A stretch of 64,000 nucleotides of DNA from Choristoneura fumiferana (taxonomy: Eukaryota; Arthropoda; Insecta; Lepidoptera; Tortricidae). Where the stretch lies: the NCBI RefSeq assembly GCF_025370935.1, contig NC_133486.1, forward strand, positions 8,362,935 through 8,426,934, given 5' to 3'. Made by a program: the position numbers and the translations under genes. Positions 56,015 through 64,000 of this stretch are shown here, piece after piece. The notes beneath the pieces were generated by a model that saw only the letters and a program-made list of their open reading frames with translations, was not told the origin of the DNA and ran no database searches. Within the stretch, counting starts at the first letter, position 1, and each line of letters begins with the position of its first letter.

Positions 56015-56055
56015 TATAGTATTATAGTTAATGCATTATATTTTTATTTTTGTTA

Positions 56056-56270
56056 AAAAAGTCGTAGCCTACTGGCCTATGAATAGGCATGGCCTTTCAC
56101 GAAGAGGGTCGTGGGTTCGAGCCCGGCAGGGCTACTACGAAACTCGAAGTTCGTGTTGTGCGGTCCCTCTTGCTCGTATTAATTAGTATAAGTGTCAGAG
56201 GGACCGCACGACACGAACTTCGAGTTTCGTAGTAGCCCTGCGGGTTTGCCTCGTGATTATTTTGGAATTT
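56056..56270 (+). repeat. tRNA-derived SINE head split by a P2 MITE
   Basis: GTAGCCTACTGGCCTATGAA resembles a Pol III box A region and GTGGGTTCGAGCCCGG box B. The P2 element then interrupts at 56127, and the SINE seems to resume with GGGTTTGCCTCGTG at 56242. Confidence 0.5.
56127..56241. repeat. Palindromic MITE (family P2), in a SINE
   Basis: CAGGGCTACTACGAAACTCG and its perfect complement at the right bound a 115-bp copy. Confidence 0.88.
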
Positions 56271-58230
56271 ATGTCGATATTACAATTGAAATTTACCATG
56301 AACTTTAAGGGGAAGGAAAGTAAAACACCTGCGAAGAAATTCAATGAGGGCTATCGCGTATGAATTCGCCGCTAGAGGCGCTAGTGTAGCGTGAGGTCTC
56401 CGAAATGTCAAATCTCATAGTTTTGGGTGAGCTACGCGGGTTTATTTATAATTAGAATAATTATGTGAATATTTTGCAATATCTGAAATTAATTATGGCA
56501 AATATGCGTTCCGGGGCAATGAATGTCTGTGTTTTGAGACAGTTTTGTCTTTCGGAAACCTTTTTCCTCCCTTTTTTCCGAACAAAACGGGGACTATGCA
56601 ACACTGTGGCATGCTCGATATTTTTATGGTACGGTTTTAAGGTGTATTAAATATGATTTTAATCTAAACTTTGTCTTTACGCCCGTAATAACAGACTTTG
56701 AAAGCCATACTTAAAAACCTCACGCGCAACAGTGCGCCATCTAGTGAGACAAAAAACGATAGCCCTCATTGTGTGTGCGAAGTTCCTAATCCGCGGTGAG
56801 CCGGCGTGGGAACTACAGTCCATGCCCTCTCATACGAAGAGGCCTGTGCTGCGGGACGTATATAGGCTGAGATAATTATATTGTAGAGCTAGCTAAGCCA
56901 GGGACACTGATTTTGATTCGAGGGACTGTTTTGTGTCACTTAAAAAATATCTTGTATTTCTATTTTAAGTAAGTTACCTTTGTGGAGCATTTTCATTGTA
57001 AAAATATATTATTAAGACAACTCGATAATTAATCGTGTTGATATTGGACATGATTAAAATGTGATATTTCCTTTAATTCGTTGATAATTCATTTTAGTAT
57101 GTTATGCGTGTGATGGAATAAAGTATGGTTGCATTTATACTTTGTTTTTTTAACACCTTTTTATTTTTACATATAAGCATCACTTGTTATAACCCTTTTC
57201 CAGGCCTCGTCAATTAAATACACTACAATAAGTACTGCAAAATTAATCATAGTTTTATATTGTTTCCCTGTGAGGGATTGATTTAAAACCGGCCAAGAGC
57301 ATGTCGGTCACGCCCAAAATAGGGTTCCGTAGGCATTAGACGGTGCTTATAAATACGGAATCTTCCAAGTTTAGGTATATTTTTTACTTTAGGCTGCTAT
57401 TTAAGAGTCAAACTACTAATAATTCTCAAGCAAACTTAGCCGTTATAGTTTTCCTTGAAAGTTTAATATACTTACTACCATCCTGAATTTTTTAAAATAT
57501 TTGATTTTAGAGGGGGGTAGCCTTGGTTTTAATGAAAATTTGCACTTTCAAGTTGATATTTCGCATAAAAATCAATGAATCGAAGTCGTCTTAGCAAGTT
57601 TTAAAAGACCTATCCAACGATACCCCACACTATACGGTTGCATTAGGGTTGGATGAGAAAAAAAAATCACCTCCACTTTACGTCTATGGGAGGTACTTAC
57701 CCTAAAAAAAAAAATATTTTTAAATTTTACATCGTACCATTTTGTCGGCATAGTTTTTATTTTTTGCCGTGCCAAATTACAGCTTTCTAGCTTTGATAGT
57801 CCCTGATCAAAGCCGCGGACGACGGACAGACAGACAGACATTCTTTTTTGTTTTTTTTTTTAATTTAGTTGTGCACTTCATTCCGAGTAGGAAAAACCAT
57901 ATTTTTCCAAAATTGAAAAAGAAAAGGTAAAGGTAGTACTTACACTTTTTCATTAAAATGCCCTGATATCTAAGAATACCTATTATATATTATAATCACT
58001 TTTTACCTACCTATATTATATATACTAGATGAAAACCGGCTTCGCTCGGGTAAAATGTAGACTCATAATAATATGTTTAAAAATTTTTTGCCAGTAAAGA
58101 CTGTCGTACTTATCGAAAAATCTGACGTATATTCCCAGCCTTAATTATTATCACAAACACTTTAACGGCTAACTACGTATCGGTATTTCACCAGTAGATA
58201 TTTCTCCTAAATCTTATTTGCCCAAATAAC
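56271..58230. other. Intergenic sequence with common repeat pieces
   Basis: 57286-57845 resembles a widespread lepidopteran repeat (ACCGGCCAAGAGCATGTCGG; a GACGGACAGACAGACAGACA end). No gene recognised. Confidence 0.45.
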
Positions 58231-59388
58231 TACGTAGTCAGTCCCAAAGTTTCTGTCACAAATGAAAATAATGATAAAAACAAAAGTACCAATCAGTTTT
58301 TAATAAATTATATACCAATTTAAAGTACATTTAATAAAAAAAAAAATTAAGTACTTAAAATTATTCAAAATGACTTCCTTGTTTTAATACAGGCCCTTAA
58401 TCGGCGCAGCCAGTCGTCTATCGCAGCACGCACCATTTTCATGTCTATTTCAGCGACTGCTTTTCTTAAAGATGACTTTCAGGCTCTCCAAATTTTTATG
58501 GGGTTTAGCACAGACCTTCCCTCTAAGACCTGCCAAATTTAAAGTCCAGAGGATTAAGGTTCGGACTGGAGGAAGGCCAATCTTCGTGTCTTATAAAGTC
58601 GATTTTTTGACGGCCAAACCAGGCTTGAGTGGTCTTGGCTTTGTGTGCTGGCGCAGAATCCTGCTGGAACACAAAATTATGACCTGAAAATAGCGTGTTG
58701 GGCAGATCTTTGACATGCTTATCCAAAACCGTCTCTTGGTACACTTTCGCACTGATTTTGACCCCTTTTTCGCAAAAATGAAACCTCAGTTGGCCCGTAA
58801 TAAGATCAGAGAATACTCTTCAGAGCTCCTAGCGTACACTCTATCATTATGTTTATTGTACTTCTCTTCAATATCGAAAATCTTTTCGTCTGTAAAGAGG
58901 ATATCACGGTGTCGATTTTTCGCGTACCGCTTTAACAACTTCCGGATCTTTTAAACCTTATTGTTTTTAGACGGGCATTAAGTAAGTGCCCACTCTATTT
59001 TTTGTATGCTCGCAGACTAAGATCTTCGTTTAAAACCTTTTTGACGGTTTTTCTACTGACACCCATCTGCAAAGCCATCAACTTCTGTTTTCGGACAGGA
59101 TTTCTTGCTATGCGTGCCTTGATCGCTTTGATCACTGCTGGTGTTGTACGGAGCGAGCCGGCCAATTCTTTTCTTGTCCTCAACACTGGAGACTTCATTG
59201 TACCTGTCAATCGTACGGTACACAAACCTAAGCGTTGTATTTACATTTTTGAGCAACTTGAAAATGGTACTTGGCGAGTGCCCACAGCGTGCAATGCTAA
59301 AACAGCTATTCGTTTTCTTTCAACGTCCACTCCATCGTGAGAAATTGCAGCGAATGACTGTTTATTGTTTTAAAATAATTGACAACCA

Positions 59389-59707
59389 TGTGGCGTCTGA
59401 AACGCACTCACTCCCGGGCAGAAAGCCTGGATGCCGAATCACTTACGTGTGTCTATGGTGGCCACAGTGACCCGGTCTTCTAGCGAAGATCGGGCCACTG
59501 ATTGGTTGAGCCAGTCGCAAGTACATTCTGTTCATCTGAACGGAATGACGAATGGGTTCAGTATATAACGCTTTGCAGAGCTGAATTCCCTCTCTTTTCC
59601 ATTCTATTTCTCCACAACACGTAAGTGCAACTCCACACATCAGTGCCGTGATAACCGTGTATTGTGCATAGCTGTATGATTTATACTAATAAACACTTAA
59701 AACACCA
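59389..59707 (+). repeat. 5' LTR
   Basis: 319 bp, TG...CA ends. A TATATAA-type box (AGTATATAACGCTTTG) at about 59560 and AATAAA near the end (TACTAATAAACACTTAAA) are the probable promoter and poly(A) signals. Confidence 0.85.
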
Positions 59708-59710
59708 AAC

Positions 59711-59728
59711 TGGTGACCCCGACGTGAT
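59711..59728 (+). other. Primer-binding site
   Basis: TGGTGACCCCGACGTGAT begins with TGG, complementary to the CCA end of a tRNA, three bases after the LTR. I do not assign the tRNA. Confidence 0.7.
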
Positions 59729-60387
59729 CCGGCCTAGAAAGCGGCCCGTGCTATATAGAAAAACACGCTAGCTTCTCCGACACGCGGCGCGCTAGGCGCC
59801 AACCCCAACGCACAACGGAAGCCCCATTTTTAACCCGCATTGCCTGATTGCCTGGGCTGGCTACCATCAGCCGCCGGGCGGGCGTGCCTCGCTGCAAGGG
59901 TTTTTCGCTTTCCAAAGTACTAACCACGCACGTGCTTATTTGGAAGTTTGAGGAACGACGCGTCGTCGGCCTGCGAGGGCAGAGACTTTTTCTGTGGTGT
60001 TGGTGTGTGTATGTGTGCACAAAATATTATAACCTTCATACTAACTTTCTACTAAACGCATGGTCTGGCGTAAAATTAATTTTCATCGATCGTCCATCTT
60101 GATGCGGGCATCGATTTTTATCCAACTAGAACGTACGCGCAACTTCGCGACCACGCTCTGTACAAGTATCCGAACGCCTGCTGGTACCTCGTGGACAACC
60201 TAACCTTCATTCATCTGTCATCGCGCAACGAAAAAGAAGAATTACTTACGAACTTTTAGTGACTTTTTCGTATAGCGTACTTTAGTTTGTAATTTGCTGT
60301 TTTGTCCACTGTTTAAAGTCGAAGCACGTTATTGTAATTACTTATACTTTGTCTTTAGCCGACGATCGAGTGTAATAATCGAGCGTA

Positions 60388-60935
60388 ATGTCTCAATTAG
60401 AGGAAATCGAGCGAAAGCTCCAACAATTAGAGGAGCAAAACAGAATTTAGCAGGTACCAATGAAGAGCTGAGGACGCTGGCGGCGGCAGACCCCGCGCGG
60501 ACTCCCAAATGTCTGCGCATGCCATCCGCCCACATCTAGCGCCTTTCTGGTCGGACCGGCCCGCGCGTGGTTTGCGCATATCGAGTCTAACTTCGCGCTC
60601 GCGCACATCACGGCAGACGAAACGAAATACAACTACGTCGTCGGCCAGATGGACGCCCGTCTGTCTAAAGAAATGGAGGACTTGGTGATTAACCCTCCAC
60701 CAAGGGAGAAAGGTATTTATATATTAAGGAGCAAATGATCCACAGGTTCTCAACTTCGGAATCCCAGAAGGTCAGACAACTGCTCTCTGGTGAAGAGTTG
60801 GGTGAGCGAAAGCCGTCTCAATTTCTTAGACATCTCCGTTCCTTGGCGGGGACTCCCTGAAGGATGATACAGTGCTGCGGGAGCTATGGTTTCAGCGACT
60901 GCCCCACAATGCACAAGGCATACTAACGGCCCAAT
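60388..60935 (+). pseudogene. Broken gag (capsid) region of the LTR element
   Basis: Starts with an ATG and a coiled-coil-like MSQLEEIERKLQQLEEQ, then a stop. In another frame GPARAWFAHIESNFALAHIT, ADETKYNYVVGQMDARL and DLVINPPPRE correspond to the capsid part of Ty3/gypsy gag proteins, followed by further pieces in shifted frames up to VLRELWFQRLPHNAQGI. Several frameshifts make it non-functional. Confidence 0.75.
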
Positions 60936-60954
60936 TCTTTTCTCTGCATAATGT

Positions 60955-61225
60955 ATAATTATACAGCTGATATATACCAGTTTTTATTCTAATTTTGATA
61001 AGGTCGATTTTTGACTGGCCTATTTTCTTCAATTACTTTGTAACTTAATAGCTGTTATACCAACCTTTATTGCAATTTCGATAAGGTCGACTTTCGACTG
61101 GCCTATTTCTTGTATTCATTTATAACTTAATAGCTGTTATACCAGCCTTTACTCTTATGTACTAAAGTAGAATTTTGGCTGGCCTGTTTTTTGATTAACA
61201 CTAGTCATATTAACCTGGTTGTACT
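60955..61225 (+). repeat. Tandem repeat of about 95-100 bp, three copies
   Basis: Units contain TTAATAGCTGTTATACCA, ATAAGGTCGACTTTCGACTG and GGCCTATTTTCTTC-like blocks, decaying in the last copy. They lie before the 3' LTR. Confidence 0.75.
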
Positions 61226-61388
61226 ATTGTGTTGAATATTTGCCTCATTTAGTCATTTTCTGGATCATGTTTAACTTAAAGTCACATATGCCCTTGTACT
61301 TACCTACAGTAGTCATATGTACAACCATTAATCATAATTACTTTAAGAATTTTGTTAACCACATTCCTTGTTTCTCCCTAGGGGGTGA

Positions 61389-61706
61389 TGTGGCGTCTGA
61401 AACGCCACTCACTCCCGGGCAGAAAGCCTGGATGCCGAATCACTTACGTGTGTCTATGGTGGCCACAGTGACCCGGTCTTCTAGCGAAGATCGGGCCACT
61501 GATTGGTTGAGCCAGTCGCAAGTACATTCTGTTCACTCTGAACGGAATGACGAATGGTTCAGTATATAACGCTTTGCAGAGCTGAATTCCTCTCTTTTCC
61601 ATTCTATTTCTCCACAACACGTAAGTGCAACTCCACACATCAGTGCCGTGATAACCGTGTATTGTGCATAGCTGTATGATTTATACTAATAAACACTTAA
61701 ACACCA
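61389..61706 (+). repeat. 3' LTR
   Basis: 318 bp, almost identical to the 5' LTR. Confidence 0.85.
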
Positions 61707-61831
61707 AAAACATTCAAAAATGGAATTCAATCAAATTTTCTTAAAATCATGTTTTAAATTTAAAAATAATGTGCCAGTGACAGAACTTTGGGACCGACTA
61801 CGTATGTCTGTCTCATAATCAAGAGAAACCT

Positions 61832-61913
61832 AAAGGGCCCATATAAGGTACGATCCGTCTGTACGATCGATCTGATGAAAATCGACGAATCGTACCGTGT
61901 GTGGGGCCCTTAA
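61832..61913. repeat. Short foldback with AAGGGCCC ends
   Basis: AAAGGGCCCATATAAGGTAC is inverted as GTACCGTGTGTGGGGCCCTT; centre CGATCTGATGAAAATCG. Confidence 0.6.
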
Positions 61914-64000
61914 AAGGTACAATGGAGAACGAAATGCAACCTGTGACACGTGATGACGTGACACTCACGCCACTTTGGATGTGATGACTTTGACATGTTT
62001 ACTTCGCAACGCCATTATATATACTCAGTAATTATTCCATTTTTTATTGAAAATACTCGCTAAATCCGAATTTTCTACCAACAAGTTGTCGACTCGGAAC
62101 AAACGTCAACAACTGAAGATAGTTATAGTTGAAGGTAGTTGGTGATAGTTTTGAGTTTTGATAAGATCCATTCAAGTTTTCCGGCAAGACGTTTCGTTTT
62201 ACACAGTCACATGAGTCACAGTTCTTTTGTAATGGATACTTTTTTGGCGTGACGCACGCGATGTGTTGAAGGCGAGCCGTATCTAAGACATGCCAGTACT
62301 ATTATATATTCTGTGTCTAAGAGCTAGCTAGTATGAAACGGAACGTTTTATTAACTACCCAAGATGGCGACTGCGGTTTGTTTGTCAGTGCCATTAGAAT
62401 TTAACGAAATTCTCCATAATCCGAATTTTGCGGATATATGTTGTCGACTCGGATCGACTAATTTTTTACGCTCTTCAATTTGATGTGCATTTCGTTCGAG
62501 TCTACCGTACCCTGGACGAAATTATTAATATAGATTATAATCACTTTTTATTTAAATCATTATTTTAATGTTAAAATGCTATTCTGTGTTGGAATTAAAA
62601 CAAATCGTTATCATTGCATTTTTTATTTTAAATACATAGGTACATTTATTTCACATATTTTAAAAATTACAAATATATAACACAACAACGGAAATCACAT
62701 AATACATATCACATGCGAAATCATTACTTAAAATTAATAAAAAAATATTGTACACCATACATTTCTTTGATTTTTATAAATGCTACTTAATTTTTAATAT
62801 AAATATATATTTTATCAATTTTCATCATGACTTGATATTCTTTTGTTCATTAAAATCTATAAAACAATTAAAAACATCACAATACACAATTATTTGTAAC
62901 AAAATTAAATCATAGCTACATAACCGTTTGGGGCAAAAATTATGTCACGGGGAATTACGTACACCAGGGGAAAATACGAATTTATATGTTTTTTTCATCA
63001 AAACAGGATTTTCAGCCAAACCAGAAACCAGACGCCAAATTGTCTCGACTGGTCTGGGTTAAATAATAAATAAATAAAAACCTTATTTAAACTTGCTAAA
63101 ATGTCTTTTATATACCAAATTAATAAATTTGTCTATCAACTTTTGTTAACGTATCGATTTGAGAAACAACGATTTTTTTCAAATTAGTGACGAATTCTCG
63201 ATAAACAAGGGAATGTCAGATTTACCCAATCACCGTCTCCGATGTTCCGTATTTAGTATTTTGTGATGATTGCATACATATATAATTAATTAAGACATTT
63301 AACTCGTGTTTAGAGAATTAACAAATGAAAAGAATTATTTATTAATATTAAATTGACTTTGTCGAGCAACTATTCTCGAATACTGAATGTCGCGATGGTT
63401 TTTTGGTCTAACGTAAAAACTATCATTCACCAGTTTCAAACGTAGCTTTCACTGTTTTGGTTAGGTACATTCCGGACTACCTTATTCCCCTACTTTAAGT
63501 TTCTGTTAGTATATGGAGATATCTCTCACGCGCATTTCTGTTTAATCGAAACAAACAGAGTCATCAGAGCCATCCTGTCTGCACATACATAACAGAAGTC
63601 AAACAAGCCGCCAAGGGAAAATCCGAAAACAGGGGCATTATTTTACTAACATCAAATTTTAAAACTTTAGAACTTTAAAAATAAATTACAGCATTAGGAA
63701 GTTACTGAGATCAAAATATGTAACAGTAACAAACATATTGTTAGGTAACACTTAAATTAATCACTATAAAGCAGGAACTGGTATTAACGTCTTTTACACA
63801 TTAATATATAAAAAGCTTATTACACAATATTATTAAGCTACGTTACTTACTTTAAAATAAAATCTAAATTGTACATATCGTACTAACAAAAATATGTTGA
63901 ATAAATTCATTTTAACCCTTAATTTGGCAGTGTATGCCACAATGAACATAATTCAAGACTATCTTTTTGTACCTATATGTTTTAAATGGTAGACATTTTT
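61914..64000. other. AT-rich sequence, nothing recognised
   Basis: No frame of note, no recognised repeat. The long AT-rich part from 62520 contains TTTATT motifs (AATAAA on the minus strand), so the 3' untranslated region of a minus-strand gene starting beyond the window is possible but not supported further. Confidence 0.3.

Larger units (their letters stand above)
59389..61706 (+). mobile_element. Ty3/gypsy-like LTR retrotransposon without pol
   Basis: Two long terminal repeats, 59389-59707 and 61389-61706, start TGTGGCGTCTGAAACGC and end ACACCA. By eye they differ mainly by a few single-base indels, which suggests a recent insertion. TGGTGACCCCGACGTGAT just inside the left LTR is a typical tRNA primer-binding site. 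The interior holds only part of gag and a tandem repeat; no protease, RT or integrase region is visible. Activity would need proteins from a related element. Confidence 0.85.
58231..61804 (-). mobile_element. Mariner-type element split by an LTR retrotransposon
   Basis: The left end TACGTAGTCAGTCCCAAAGT, TTCTGTCAC at 58231 is inverted at the right end (GTGACAGAACTTTGGGACCG, ACTACGTA, ending 61804), giving inverted repeats of about 28 bp with TA at each border. The minus strand encodes a transposase in pieces: an N-terminal helix-turn-helix part (59000-59340, IKARIARNPVRKQKLMALQM, GVSRKTVKKVLNEDLSLRAY) and a catalytic part (58520-58744, FVFQQDSAPAHKAKTTQAWF, WPSSSPNLNPLDF). The second and third catalytic Asp are visible. 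Frames are interrupted, so the copy is inactive. The LTR element occupies 59389-61706. Confidence 0.85.

Noticed and set aside
59755..60110. Host gene between LTR and gag
   Set aside because: The short GC-rich frames lie in the LTR element leader and have no recognisable domain.
62520..64000. 3' untranslated region of a minus-strand gene
   Set aside because: Only AT-richness and minus-strand AATAAA motifs support it; no coding exon is visible in the window.

Overview
The window is a piece of an AT-rich insect nuclear genome, almost certainly a moth or butterfly. The main grounds are the repeats. They include tRNA-derived and non-tRNA SINEs of types that look lepidopteran from memory, RTE-like retrotransposons ending in (GAT)n, and many short foldback (MITE-like) elements. 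The genes have long introns, canonical GT/AG splice sites and no bacterial features. One assembly gap of exactly 100 N lies at 52980-53079.

One host gene is visible. It runs on the + strand from at least 1638 to the stop codon at 40628, and its 5' end lies outside the window. Exons A-F (1638-1834, 6773-6944, 9290-9384, 15044-15197, 17199-17323, 20969-21106) encode I-set-like immunoglobulin domains, mostly half a domain per exon, and all join in phase. Exon G (28646-28796) is another Ig half. It joins in phase to exons H-K (29057-29718, 35654-35815, 38527-38660, 40508-40628), which encode a complete domain of the insect DNA/RNA non-specific endonuclease (dsRNase/NUC) family. The gene therefore appears to encode a multi-Ig protein ending in a nuclease domain. 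The residue at the catalytic His position is Gln, while the metal-ligand Asn and the following Glu are kept, so the nuclease part may be a pseudo-enzyme. At least one exon between F and G is missing from my reading: F ends in phase 1 and G must start in phase 0.

Most of the rest is transposon sequence lying in the introns and in the 23 kb downstream. 1-9 kb: SINE, RTE and RT tails, a Tc1-like end inserted beside a zinc-knuckle gag fragment, and a mariner-type element. 11-15 kb: SINEs and a 5'-truncated RTE element with an open 644-codon RT frame ending 35 bp before exon D. 17-28 kb: an element with long terminal inverted repeats, a MITE with 9-bp target duplication, and RT tails. 29-36 kb: a decayed RTE copy split by SINEs. 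39.7-40.4 kb: a 687-bp palindrome of two head-to-head SINEs flanked by a 12-bp duplication, 76 bp from the last exon. 41-57 kb: a mariner element and a dense series of foldback elements, some nested. 58.2-61.8 kb: a mariner-type element split by a young Ty3/gypsy-like element that keeps both LTRs and part of gag but no pol. The last 2 kb is AT-rich and holds nothing I can assign.
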